DNA of 64,000 nt from Barnesiella propionica (GTDB lineage Bacteria > Bacteroidota > Bacteroidia > Bacteroidales > Barnesiellaceae). Numbering within the stretch: position 1 is the stretch's first letter; each line of letters opens with the position of its first letter. The DNA is taken from NCBI RefSeq assembly GCF_025567045.1, contig NZ_JAOQJK010000001.1, forward strand, positions 248,001 to 312,000. The letters are read 5' to 3'. Below are positions 35,592 through 44,153 of this stretch, in pieces. The notes under the pieces are model-generated. The model was not told the DNA's origin and searched no databases. It saw nothing but the letters and a program-made list of their open reading frames with translations. The position numbers and the translations under genes are program-made.

Positions 35592-36789
35592 AATAAAATA
35601 TATTCTCAAAGAAATAGCTTCGATAGCTGTAAACGAATTCAAGACCATATCGACAAGCTATGCGATTCTTCTCGTTCTCATGGGGGGCATTTTCGTATAT
35701 GGACTGCTTTATAACTATATGTATGAACCTAACCTGATCAGGAATGCTCCGATAGCCGTAGTGGATAAATCGGGAACGGCCCTGAGCCGGGAATATACCC
35801 GCCTGATTGATGCCGCACCTCAAGTAGAAGTATATGCCCGGACATCTGATTTTACTCATGCGAAAGAACTGATGAAAAAGAACGAAGTCATCGGCATTAT
35901 ATATATTCCCGACGATTTCGATACGAGAGTAAACCGGGGAGACGAATCTCTCTTTATCATGTACGGAACGACAGATGCATTCCTCTATTATCTTGCCATG
36001 CAGGAATCATCCGCCGGAGCCATGATGGAACTGGACGAAAGATACCGACCGGAGATGCTGGTATTTTTACCTCATCAAGACATACAACAAATATCACAAT
36101 CACAAGCCATTACGATAGCAGGAACAGCTCTATACAACCATACCGAAGGTTATGGCAGCTATCTCATTCCCGCCGTACTCATGGTAATCATTTTCCAAAC
36201 GTTACTTATGGTTATCGGGATGATAAGCGGAGACGAACGGGACTCGGGTACAATCCGGTTGTACGGCAGGCAAGGACTTTCTTTCGGACATATGGCACGT
36301 ATCATCACAGGAAAAACATTTGTCTACTGCACGTTATACGCCATATTCTCACTGTTTCTCCTGGGACTGATGCCTGTTGTTTTCAGCCTCCCGGCCATAG
36401 GCCATCCTTACGAGATCATTATGCTTATAATTCCTTATCTGCTGGCGACCAGTTTTATAGGACTTTCAGCATCGGTATTCTTTACCGATTCGGAAACACC
36501 ACTTCTTATGATCGCATTTTTTTCCGTTGGGCTTATCTTTCTCTCAGGAGTTTCCTATCCGCTGGAACTGATGCCCTGGTACTGGCAAGCAGCACACTAC
36601 CTTATTCCTGCAGCCCCGGGAACACTCGCTTTCGTAAAAATAAATTCGATGGGAGCTTCCATGTCTGACATACAAACTGAATACATCACCCTCTGGGTAC
36701 AATGCATCGTTTACTTCATACTGGCATGTCTTGCTTACCGGTACAATATTAAAAAAGCCATAAACAATCCGATAACTCAGCCCGGGTGA
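35575..36789 (+). CDS. ABC-2 type exporter permease, second subunit
   Basis: 404 aa with the same architecture as its neighbour: N-terminal helix, periplasmic domain opening with NAPIAVVDKSGTALSREYTR, then five or so helices (VLMVIIFQTLLMVIGMISGD ... FLSGVSYPLELMPWYWQAAH). It overlaps the preceding gene by 17 bp, so the two are translationally coupled. It ends 1 bp from the convergent pseudogene at 36791. The nucleotide-binding subunit must come from elsewhere in the genome. Confidence 0.9.
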   Translation: MKTSSKIKYILKEIASIAVNEFKTISTSYAILLVLMGGIFVYGLLYNYMYEPNLIRNAPIAVVDKSGTALSREYTRLIDAAPQVEVYARTSDFTHAKELMKKNEVIGIIYIPDDFDTRVNRGDESLFIMYGTTDAFLYYLAMQESSAGAMMELDERYRPEMLVFLPHQDIQQISQSQAITIAGTALYNHTEGYGSYLIPAVLMVIIFQTLLMVIGMISGDERDSGTIRLYGRQGLSFGHMARIITGKTFVYCTLYAIFSLFLLGLMPVVFSLPAIGHPYEIIMLIIPYLLATSFIGLSASVFFTDSETPLLMIAFFSVGLIFLSGVSYPLELMPWYWQAAHYLIPAAPGTLAFVKINSMGASMSDIQTEYITLWVQCIVYFILACLAYRYNIKKAINNPITQPG

Positions 36790-36790
36790 A

Positions 36791-37805
36791 TCAAAGTCCT
36801 CCATAACCAGACGATAAGGAATATAAGCAATCTTCATACATTTTTCCGGGCTTCTTACGGTAACCGAGCTTATGAATATTACTATAAGTCGCCTCCATTT
36901 CTTTTTTTAATTTTTGGGCAGCAAGGCTTTCCTTATCGGTTATTTTAAGATAATGCTCTGTCATTATTCCGGCTTGTACCAAAAGGGCGTTGATACAGTT
37001 GGGGTAATATTTCAAAACCGTACGGCAACATTCCCGGATAAATATTCCGTCATTACCGGGATACTTCCTGCCGTACCCCTGTGCCAGATCGACCAGACAG
37101 AGGGCTATTTCTTCTTTTACGGTAAGAGTGTCCATATACAGGCTGTTACGAATAGCATCGGGATGGATATAGCCGGATGTTATGATCCGGGCATCGGAAG
37201 GATGGCTCCGCGCGGTAAGTTCCAGATTATACAGACCACTCTTTTCTGTATAAGCTTTGACATACATATGATTAGGTGCGAGAGCCAGCCAGCATTTTTC
37301 TTCCAGTTTATTCATAATGAGTTTGTACAGCAACAGCATGGAGTGACAGTTACCTTTCCCCGTTGCCATCAACGTTGTAACAAACATGTGACTCCACTCT
37401 TTCTCTCCGGCAAAATCTTCGGAATTATACCTGAGCGGGAGATGATAGATAACGGTATCTTCTAATAATATGGGGATAGAATCGGTCATAAAAGAGAATA
37501 CGGCGGCTTGTATGTTTACCGAACATGAATTCCGACCGGCATTATATGATATTCCTGTTTTTTGCTAAAGACCGGCATATTCCGGCATAATATTCTATCC
37601 GGCTATCGAAAGCGGATTGTGCCAGGTTCCCTTCGTAGTATGCGTTTTCAACACTAAAAACGGCTTTGGAAAGATCGGCGGTATCCGTGCCATCGAGCAT
37701 GTTCTCTAACAACCGGAATCCCCTCATATAATCGACCTGTGCCAGAATATGAAAATTTCGTATGCCAAACAAAATGGCTAAGATAAATATAAGTTTATAT
37801 TTCAT
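36791..37805 (-). pseudogene. Secreted transglutaminase-like protein, broken by a frameshift
   Basis: Two frames form one protein. Codons from 37805 give a signal peptide and YMRGFRLLENMLDGTD ... RIEYYAGICRSLAK, then stop at 37542. Removing one A from the A6 run (T6 at 37558-37563 on the plus strand) continues in frame as TGISYNAGRNSCSVNIQAAV FSF into MTDSIPILLEDTV and on to 36791. The second part has a GKGNCHSM Cys motif and an APNHMYVK His motif, as in transglutaminase-like cysteine enzymes. The family occurs as one ~340-aa chain in Bacteroidetes as I recall it. Either a true pseudogene, a +1 recoding or slippage site, or a sequencing error at the homopolymer. Confidence 0.72.
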
Positions 37806-37908
37806 CAGTAATACTTGTTTTATTATATATTTTTCTTCTAGCTACTACCGCCGGGACCAGAAATAATAAAAACATAACGATTCGATTCACCATATTATCA
37901 CAGTAATT

Positions 37909-38409
37909 CTATTTAAAGCAACATATTCCTGTAAGAACCATTTTTCCATAGCTATAGGACAGGGAAAATGTTCCCGGATCGGTCATTCCCCGGGAAACAT
38001 CTTCGGCATAAGACAATTTCTTTTTATTGTCCGATACCGTACAAAGATATTCGGGAACAGGACCTGACCATATAAAAAGATAATCTTTATATTCGAAACA
38101 GCCATCGAATGTAATTCTTCTATTTTCCCCGAATTCGGGAGTCAGCATGAAAATCAGATCAAAATAGTTTTCTCTTTTTTGACTGTAAATATTGAATATT
38201 CTATATTCTCTTTTTTTGATTTGAGGACAAAATGAATTGAAAATCAAAGAATCTATTCCTTGTAAAAACAGACTGTCTTTTATCATTAATTCCGGTAAAT
38301 ATTTATATCTGTCTTCAGCCTGAGGAGTATATCCCGAAGACTGGGCATGAACTATTTCTGTAAAAAAACAGAGTATCAATAAAGAGATTGTATGTTTTAA
38401 TTTTATCAT
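37909..38409 (-). CDS. Small secreted protein, paralogue 3 of a tandem trio
   Basis: 166 aa. Signal peptide (ISLLILCFFTEIVHA), then YKYLPELMIKDSLFLQGIDS and LIFNSFCPQIKKREYRIFNI, a region FEYKDYLFIWSGPVPEYL, and the end GKMVLTGICCFK. I do not recognise the family. It is homologous along its full length to the two genes upstream (38443-38937 and 39079-39573). All three follow a JAB-toxin-like remnant on the same strand, so they may be periplasmic immunity proteins; that is inference from position only. Confidence 0.7.
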   Translation of the reverse strand: MIKLKHTISLLILCFFTEIVHAQSSGYTPQAEDRYKYLPELMIKDSLFLQGIDSLIFNSFCPQIKKREYRIFNIYSQKRENYFDLIFMLTPEFGENRRITFDGCFEYKDYLFIWSGPVPEYLCTVSDNKKKLSYAEDVSRGMTDPGTFSLSYSYGKMVLTGICCFK

Positions 38410-38426
38410 TTTATTTATCTATAAAA

Positions 38427-38505
38427 ATTGAATTTAATTTTACTAAAAACAGCACATGCCTGTTAATTCCATTTTTCCTTGGGTATATTCAAATGAAAAT
38501 TCCGC
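38427..38505. repeat. 79-bp near-identical repeat, copy A
   Basis: Matches 39063-39141 at 78 of 79 bases. It spans the last ~20 codons of the 38443-38937 gene and 16 bp past its stop. The rest of the two genes is clearly more diverged, which suggests gene conversion or a recent unequal exchange. Confidence 0.85.
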
Positions 38506-38937
38506 CAAATCGGATCGGATAAAAGGGAGATTCTTCAGGTAATATAGTTTTCTTTTATTATTTGAAATATTCCATAATCTATATGGTATTTCTCCATACC
38601 ATATAAACAAATAATTCTTATATTTAAAACACCCTTGAAGTTTACTCTCATTATGAAATTGAATTGTAGGCAATAAGGCAAAATACAAATCATATTTATT
38701 CTCATTTTTTCTACAATCAATATTAAATGTTTTATGTTCTCTTTTTTTTATTTCCGGGCAAAATGAATTGAAAATCAAAGAATCAATTCCATGCAAAAAC
38801 ACGCTGTCTTTTATCATTAATTCCGGTAAATATTTATAGGTTTTTTCTAATTTAGGGACCGGGATCTTTGATTGTGTATTTAATACACCAAGTGAAGAAT
38901 AAAATACACTCAAGAATATAATAAGATTTATTTTCAT
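38443..38937 (-). CDS. Small secreted protein, paralogue 2 of a tandem trio
   Basis: 164 aa. Shares with its neighbours YKYLPELMIKDSVFLHGIDS, LIFNSFCPEIKKREHKTFNI, a YKNYLFIWYGEIPYRL segment and the terminal GKMELTGMCCF. A hydrophobic N-terminus (LIIFLSVFYSSLGVL) suggests export. The conserved Cys-Cys-Phe end is shared by all three. No known domain recognised. The gap to the next copy is 33 bp. Confidence 0.7.
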   Translation of the reverse strand: MKINLIIFLSVFYSSLGVLNTQSKIPVPKLEKTYKYLPELMIKDSVFLHGIDSLIFNSFCPEIKKREHKTFNIDCRKNENKYDLYFALLPTIQFHNESKLQGCFKYKNYLFIWYGEIPYRLWNISNNKRKLYYLKNLPFIRSDLAEFSFEYTQGKMELTGMCCF

Positions 38938-39062
38938 TTTTAATAATATATATATCTGTTCGTCTTAACATGATAAATTCCAAATGAAGGAACTAGTAAT
39001 CCCTGTTGTCTCAATACACTTGTAACCTGAGATTTAAACAATTTGTCATTATTTCCTGGAAG

Positions 39063-39141
39063 ATTGAATTTAATTTTACTAAAAACAGCACATGCCTGTT
39101 AATTCCATTTTTCCTTGGGTGTATTCAAATGAAAATTCCGC
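39063..39141. repeat. 79-bp near-identical repeat, copy B
   Basis: Second copy of the repeat at 38427-38505, covering the 3' end of the 39079-39573 gene and 16 bp beyond its stop. Confidence 0.85.
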
Positions 39142-39573
39142 TGAGTCAGATTTTATTATAGGAACTACTTTCATATAAAATAGTTTCTTTTTATTGCCAG
39201 ATATTTTACATAAATATTCCGGAACCGGACCATACCAAATAAAAAGGTAATTCTTATATTCAAAATAACCACCTAAATTAAGATACTCATAATACTGAAA
39301 CTCAGCAGCTATACTAAAAATTAAATCAAAATAATTTTTTCTTTTTTCACTATAAATGTCAAAGATTTTAGTTTTACCTCTTTTTATTTCCGGACAAAAT
39401 GAATTAAATATTAAAGAATCAATTCCCAATAAAAACAAACTATCTTTAATGATTAATTCTGGGACATATTTATAGGCTCTTTCAACTTTAAAAACAGGGA
39501 CTTTTGATTGTAAGTTTGGTATTCCTGTGAAGAAACAAAATAAACATATACCAATTAAATATTTTAATTTCAT
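39079..39573 (-). CDS. Small secreted protein, paralogue 1 of a tandem trio
   Basis: 164 aa with a signal peptide (LIGICLFCFFTGIPNLQS). It has the family's YKYVPELIIKDSLFLLGIDS and LIFNSFCPEIKRGKTKIFDI blocks, FEYKNYLFIWYGPVPEYL, and the end GKMELTGMCCF, which is identical in protein to paralogue 2. It begins 3 bp after the stop of the JAB-like fragment, so it would have been co-transcribed with it, the usual position of an immunity gene. Function unknown. Confidence 0.72.
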   Translation of the reverse strand: MKLKYLIGICLFCFFTGIPNLQSKVPVFKVERAYKYVPELIIKDSLFLLGIDSLIFNSFCPEIKRGKTKIFDIYSEKRKNYFDLIFSIAAEFQYYEYLNLGGYFEYKNYLFIWYGPVPEYLCKISGNKKKLFYMKVVPIIKSDSAEFSFEYTQGKMELTGMCCF

Positions 39574-39576
39574 AAT

Positions 39577-39855
39577 TTAATATTTAATGTATGTATTTGT
39601 GGGTACATAAAATATTTCATAAATAGGAATAGATAACTTTTGCTTTTGTAAAACAGTGTTAACTTGAAATTTATATTGTAAATCTTTAAGACTTGCATAA
39701 TCCGATTTGGGATGACTGTGTATCAACGTTCTGGTAGTATAACTATAATAAAGACGATCCGACATACTATATGATCCTCCAGGTTCTTTTCCTGCAATAA
39801 CCCTATCAATTGTTCCCGGATTTTCATAGCTTATTGTAATTATGTAAAAATATAA
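39577..39855 (-). pseudogene. 3' remnant of a JAB-like toxin domain
   Basis: A ~92-codon open stretch that begins right after an in-frame stop (39856-39858) with no upstream start. It can be read as ENPGTIDRVIAGKEPGGSYS, MSDRLYYSYTTRTLIHSHPK, SDYASLKDLQYKF and on to a stop at 39577. The IHSHPKSDYASLKD block matches the HxHP...SxxD metal site of JAB/MPN peptidases, as found at the C-terminus of polymorphic toxins. The N-terminal delivery part is missing. Translation could still start at the ATG at 39765 (62 aa). The domain assignment is from the motif only. Confidence 0.5.
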
Positions 39856-39945
39856 TTAATTTTCGTATTAAACAAATATATCTTAACAAAAGAGCTATTT
39901 ATGACCGATTTAAAATAGAACCGAGAACAGATATATACAAAAAAA

Positions 39946-40060
39946 ATTGATTGTCTCACGACAACCAATCTTTGTTAACCTTAATCTTAATCTAATACTA
40001 TGAAAAACACAGTGCAAATATAATGGTTTTATGTTATGTAGCATAATTATAGAACACAAA
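39946..40060. other. Intergenic element with hairpin and micro-ORF, possible structured RNA
   Basis: This 378-bp gene-free region (39766-40143) holds, on the plus strand, a hairpin at 39946-39969 (ATTG-a-TTGTC, loop TCAC, GACAA-c-CAAT) preceded by an A-run. About 30 nt further is a 7-codon micro-ORF at 40000-40023 (MKNTVQI), then another short stem (TTATG-tag-CATAA). It ends in no gene on that strand. I see no TAnnTTTG element. It may be a leader detached from its gene or a small RNA. Confidence 0.3.
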
Positions 40061-40143
40061 AACACAATTTATTAACTTTATTTTAATATCGATGTCGTAT
40101 ACATGAAATATTTTTACATTTTGACCAACAAAACGGCATTCCA

Positions 40144-41016
40144 TTAACATTTAGTTATAACCGCATGAATATAACGAAATAAATGTGCCGGTAAATTAGT
40201 TTTCTGAGGCAAACAGGAAAGAGTACGAAAACCGGCATTACCGTTAATCTCGCATACAGTATAGGAACTTCCGGCAAACAATATGTCCACTCCGGCAAAG
40301 TCCAGGCCAATTGCACGGGCAGCACGGACAGCGATATCCCCAACTTCTCTATTCATCTCGAAAGGAGCGACCCGGCCTCCTAAAGAGTAATTGGATTTAA
40401 ACGAAGTATCGGAATGCCTCATTACCGAGGCGGCAATCTCGCCTCCTATCACCCACACTCGTATATCTTTTCCCCGGCTCGTCTCTATATATTCCTGAGC
40501 CAGACAGCGTTCACCTTCTTTCTCTAAAACTTCCTTCATTTCCACTCCAGAATTAACCAGATATACATTTTCTCCTTTCGACCCTTCTATGTTTTTTATA
40601 ATAAACTTTTTATTTCCGAAAAGTGAGCATAAATGCTCATAATCATATGCGCCTCCGGATAAATATACGGTATGGGGAGTAGGTATATCTGCACAGGAAA
40701 GGTGCAAATGAGACAACATTTTATTTCGGGATATTACCATAGATTCATTAGTGTTGAAAACGGGAATACCGCGCATCTCGAAATATACCGATATTATACT
40801 TTCATATCCTCTCATCAGCACGAAGTCGGGAAGCTGGCGCAATTCTCCCGCACACAGGCATGCACCCTTCGTTCCGGCCGGAATCAATATGTCTTCAAAA
40901 AAGAATACCTGCAGATCTATATCATATTTACGGGCTTCTTCTTCCAGCCAGTTAAAAGCCTGGTTCTTATTATTTAATGTGGACTTAGGATATAAAGCCC
41001 AACCTGTTTTTTTCAT
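40144..41016 (-). CDS. RimK-like ATP-grasp ligase
   Basis: 290 aa, the usual RimK size. N-terminal preATP-grasp part (PDFVLMRGYESIISVYFEMR), ATP-binding lysine segment KKFIIKNIEGSKGENVYLV (~130-150), LAQEYIETSRGKDIRVWVIGG, and the metal-binding end AGVDILFAGSSYTVCEINGN. RimK-type enzymes join amino acids or peptides through acyl-phosphate intermediates. The gene lies 3 bp after the amidohydrolase-like gene, so they form one transcript. The substrate is unknown. A role in modifying a peptide or cofactor, with the partner removing or exposing an acyl group, is inference. Confidence 0.85.
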   Translation of the reverse strand: MKKTGWALYPKSTLNNKNQAFNWLEEEARKYDIDLQVFFFEDILIPAGTKGACLCAGELRQLPDFVLMRGYESIISVYFEMRGIPVFNTNESMVISRNKMLSHLHLSCADIPTPHTVYLSGGAYDYEHLCSLFGNKKFIIKNIEGSKGENVYLVNSGVEMKEVLEKEGERCLAQEYIETSRGKDIRVWVIGGEIAASVMRHSDTSFKSNYSLGGRVAPFEMNREVGDIAVRAARAIGLDFAGVDILFAGSSYTVCEINGNAGFRTLSCLPQKTNLPAHLFRYIHAVITKC

Positions 41017-41019
41017 TTT

Positions 41020-42960
41020 TCATTCTTTATTAATGTCATTCACTTTATTCCGCTCTACACTTAGGATAAGATATATAAAAAAGAAACTTAGTCCCATAAC
41101 GGACAAGGCGGTAATCCAAACCGGCAATTTAAGTTCCAACAGTGCTATAAATATACCTATAAAAGTCATAACGTACAGAAATATATTCTTTTTTATAACG
41201 CTTTTCATATCCCGTTCGATAGAAACCACCCCGGCATTCTCACGGTACATACATAATTTTGTACGTATTTTAAATGGAATACAGACAACCATATCCATAT
41301 CATTGATATCAATAACACCGTTATTTATCTGGATGATACGTGCATAATCCTCTCTTTCCAAAGTCAGCACCCTTACTTTTGCCGAGCGATTCATATAGGT
41401 AACTATTACGCAATCATTCTCTTCTACACCCAAGATATGCTGATGATTTTTCGTAAGACGTATCACGTCGATATTGTCATCGGTCTCTTTCGACCGGGCA
41501 GACCTAAGCATAAGGGTCTTGCTGCAAACAGCCTTGTGCAACCACCGGGCCTGTGTAATGGAACCGTCTTCCGGAAAGACCGCAGGTTTATACAAAATAT
41601 TATTTAGAAGCAGGCATTTTTTACATAAATCTCTCAACTCCTGCAAACAATCATTATCGAGAGGTTTTATCTCATATCCCGATACATTCCCCTCTTTATT
41701 ATGGACGGGGGCATAACACCGTTCTATAAAAGCTTTACCGGCAACAGAAGACAGTGTCCGGAAAGCTTCGGTATCGAGCCTCGTAAAAATATCGATTTCC
41801 AATAAACGGCGCTGATAATAATAAGGAAAAATCGTAGCCTTTTTCCCATCGGTATACGGTACTGTCTCAAAACATCCTGATATTCCAGATATACTATTAT
41901 AAACGATTATCTTTTTTTTCTCGTCCAACGAATCATAAATATCCTTCGACACAAGCAGTTTATTATAAACGATGTTCTCATGGTAAGGTATGGAATAAGA
42001 GACTTTATTATAATTCATTTTATGGACCAGGAGCAACTGCGAAGCCGTTTCGGGAAACAATGATTTTAACAAACGCTCGGTTATCCCCGCTTTTTCGGGC
42101 TCTATCCCTTTGTTAATTACAACGGTTCCTGTCTCTTTCTTTCCCTCTAAATTGTAGATATCTATTTCTCCTCCGTTTATCACCCCTTCCAGGCTACAAA
42201 GTTCCACCCTGTTTTGCGGTTTATGTTTACTGCTGGCTACCGGTGTATAAAAAGAGTATTGCTCATAATCACCTGCAACGACCTTTATTCCATTCAGGTA
42301 ATCGCAAAGTATACGAAATGTCTTCTCAAAGTATCCCGTCCCTTTCTTTATATTGAAATAATTACCATTGATTTCTATCTGAAGTGCGGGAATACCGCAT
42401 GACTTATTGATATACCGCGAAATGGTATTCGGATTATGCGCTTTGAACGGTTCATCTATCAGAACCCTGACTCCGGGTATATGAATTCCGGCTATACAGG
42501 AAAACAAACCGGTAATGATCCCCTGATTCAGTATATTTATTCCTTCATTCGTTCCCAGTTCATAATCAAAAGGGCGTGCCGGATTTGCCAAATGTATATC
42601 AACGAGAAAACGAATGTCATGTTCCTTCACATAAATTTCCAGATTCTTTTTGTACTCGCAGGGAGCAACCGGAATATCCGGATGTTCCTCCACAGGATCG
42701 TCGTTCGGATCGATACCGGTATTTGTATTATAAAACACATGGCAGCCTATATGTTGGTTCAGCAAGCGTGCCAGTGCGATTGTATATATTTCGGACGGTT
42801 TCTCGGCAAAAGTCCCCGAAGCCTCATCATAACGTTTGTGAGTTACGCTGTGAGGAGCCGAAACCAATATATTACTGCTACCTTCCAGTATATTACAAGT
42901 TAAACCGGGAATAACAGTATGTTCCCACATTTTTATATCTTCTACCGTCATATATTCCAT
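41020..42960 (-). CDS. N-formylglutamate-amidohydrolase-like membrane protein with double-psi-barrel-like domain
   Basis: 646 aa from the ATG at 42960; a longer in-frame start at 43026 and shorter ones (42951) are possible. Residues ~25-250 resemble the zinc amidohydrolase fold of N-formylglutamate deformylase (LVSAPHSVTHKRYDEASGT, VDIHLANPARPFDYELG, PALQIEINGNYFN). A long middle region follows that I do not recognise. Around 500-590, LRSARSKETDDNIDVIRLTK ... VIVTYMNRSAKVRVL looks like a double-psi barrel (CDC48-N-like). Two C-terminal membrane helices (FLYVMTFIGIFIALL, WITALSVMGLSFFFIYLIL) anchor it. No signal peptide, so the catalytic part is probably cytosolic. The fusion is unusual. Confidence 0.65.
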   Translation of the reverse strand: MEYMTVEDIKMWEHTVIPGLTCNILEGSSNILVSAPHSVTHKRYDEASGTFAEKPSEIYTIALARLLNQHIGCHVFYNTNTGIDPNDDPVEEHPDIPVAPCEYKKNLEIYVKEHDIRFLVDIHLANPARPFDYELGTNEGINILNQGIITGLFSCIAGIHIPGVRVLIDEPFKAHNPNTISRYINKSCGIPALQIEINGNYFNIKKGTGYFEKTFRILCDYLNGIKVVAGDYEQYSFYTPVASSKHKPQNRVELCSLEGVINGGEIDIYNLEGKKETGTVVINKGIEPEKAGITERLLKSLFPETASQLLLVHKMNYNKVSYSIPYHENIVYNKLLVSKDIYDSLDEKKKIIVYNSISGISGCFETVPYTDGKKATIFPYYYQRRLLEIDIFTRLDTEAFRTLSSVAGKAFIERCYAPVHNKEGNVSGYEIKPLDNDCLQELRDLCKKCLLLNNILYKPAVFPEDGSITQARWLHKAVCSKTLMLRSARSKETDDNIDVIRLTKNHQHILGVEENDCVIVTYMNRSAKVRVLTLEREDYARIIQINNGVIDINDMDMVVCIPFKIRTKLCMYRENAGVVSIERDMKSVIKKNIFLYVMTFIGIFIALLELKLPVWITALSVMGLSFFFIYLILSVERNKVNDINKE

Positions 42961-43044
42961 ATTGGTATGCAAATATATAAAATAAATCCAGGGAACACCA
43001 CCGGAAATATTCTGAACAAAATACAAGATGCAACCTGATAAGAA

Positions 43045-43920
43045 CTATTCGTTACGATATTCCTGCGGGGTCATTCCCACATGTTGCTTGAAATACTTAT
43101 TAAAAAAGGAAGGATTATTAAAACCTAATGAAATGGATATGTCTTTAATAGGCAAATTCGTTGATTTCAATTGTGCCTTGGCATCCATAATAATTACTCC
43201 CGATATGATTTCAAGTGCCGTCTGCCCTGTAGCATTTTTTATCGTAGAACAAAAATGCGGTAAGGTGATTCCCATCTTATCTGCATAAAAAGAGACGCTA
43301 TGTTCGCGCGTATAATATTGCAATACCAGCTGTATAAATTCGCGGGATATTTCGTTCTCCCTCGTAGGAGCCGTTTTTTTCCATTGAGTACCCTGCTTGT
43401 ATATACCGGCTATACCATGAATAAATATATCCATGACCGGTCCCATGATTTCATTCGAAAGAATCGCATCGGGAGAACTGTCAGCTCTTGCCAGCAATGC
43501 TATGGCATCCCGATATATAGGGAGTATTTCAGGCGATAAAGGAACTATGGGATTTTCCACTATAACGGATCTAAAATCCATAGTACCCTTAATGAAATTA
43601 AAACTGTTTACAAAATGAGAAGAAAAGCCTACGAAGTAAAGCAGGGCATCATCCGACACCTCATGTATTTGAATGAATGTATTAGGTATAAGGGTTACAA
43701 AATCATTTTCACAAATCGTAAATTCAGCCAGGTTCACCGTGGCACGAATCGTTCCTCTCACACAAAGGGCAAAAATACCCGCTTTTATCTTACAAGGAAA
43801 TTTGCCATAAAGATTAAGAATCTCACCCGTTATGTTGTCTCCTACGATGTAATCCGTAGGAATATCAAATTTAGGTATTTCCTCTTCAATGTCCATATCG
43901 GTATATTTTTTCCATTTCAA
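43045..43920 (-). CDS. AraC-family regulator of the ATP-grasp/amidohydrolase operon
   Basis: 291 aa. N-terminal AraC ligand domain (IKAGIFALCVRGTIRATVNL, DFVTLIPNTFIQIHEV), C-terminal helix-turn-helix pair (SVSFYADKMGITLPHFCSTI, IKDISISLGFNNPSFFNKYF, ending MTPQEYRNE). It is on the same strand, 84 bp upstream of the amidohydrolase start, and presumably controls that operon. It is the same AraC subfamily as the efflux regulator at 26606-27451. Confidence 0.9.
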   Translation of the reverse strand: MKWKKYTDMDIEEEIPKFDIPTDYIVGDNITGEILNLYGKFPCKIKAGIFALCVRGTIRATVNLAEFTICENDFVTLIPNTFIQIHEVSDDALLYFVGFSSHFVNSFNFIKGTMDFRSVIVENPIVPLSPEILPIYRDAIALLARADSSPDAILSNEIMGPVMDIFIHGIAGIYKQGTQWKKTAPTRENEISREFIQLVLQYYTREHSVSFYADKMGITLPHFCSTIKNATGQTALEIISGVIIMDAKAQLKSTNLPIKDISISLGFNNPSFFNKYFKQHVGMTPQEYRNE

Positions 43921-44140
43921 ATATACAACTTTTTTTTCTAATATTCTAATAATCTTAATAATAGTATATCATTTCATAAAAATAGAACGGCCGGCGATCA
44001 GGAGAAGAATCAAAAAAATATCTTCTAAGAGTCACCGGGATAGAAGGTACTTACTTTACTTATAACGAACAAAAAAAGATTCGATACCAAATTACAATGT
44101 TCATATATACCATATAAGACCGGGCTACCGAAAAATATAT

Positions 44141-44148
44141 TAACTTTG
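44141..44148 (+). promoter_or_regulatory. -7 element overlapping the helicase start region
   Basis: TAACTTTG matches TAnnTTTG and ends only 5 nt before the ATG at 44154, so the transcript would start at or next to the start codon (leaderless). There is no TTG at the -33 distance. Confidence 0.45.
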
Positions 44149-44153
44149 TACAC

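Noticed and set aside
37550..37570. A AAA AAC heptamer as a programmed -1 frameshift site
   Set aside because: The heptamer is in the correct phase for -1 slippage, but the frame needed to continue the protein is +1; the -1 frame stops after about 14 codons.
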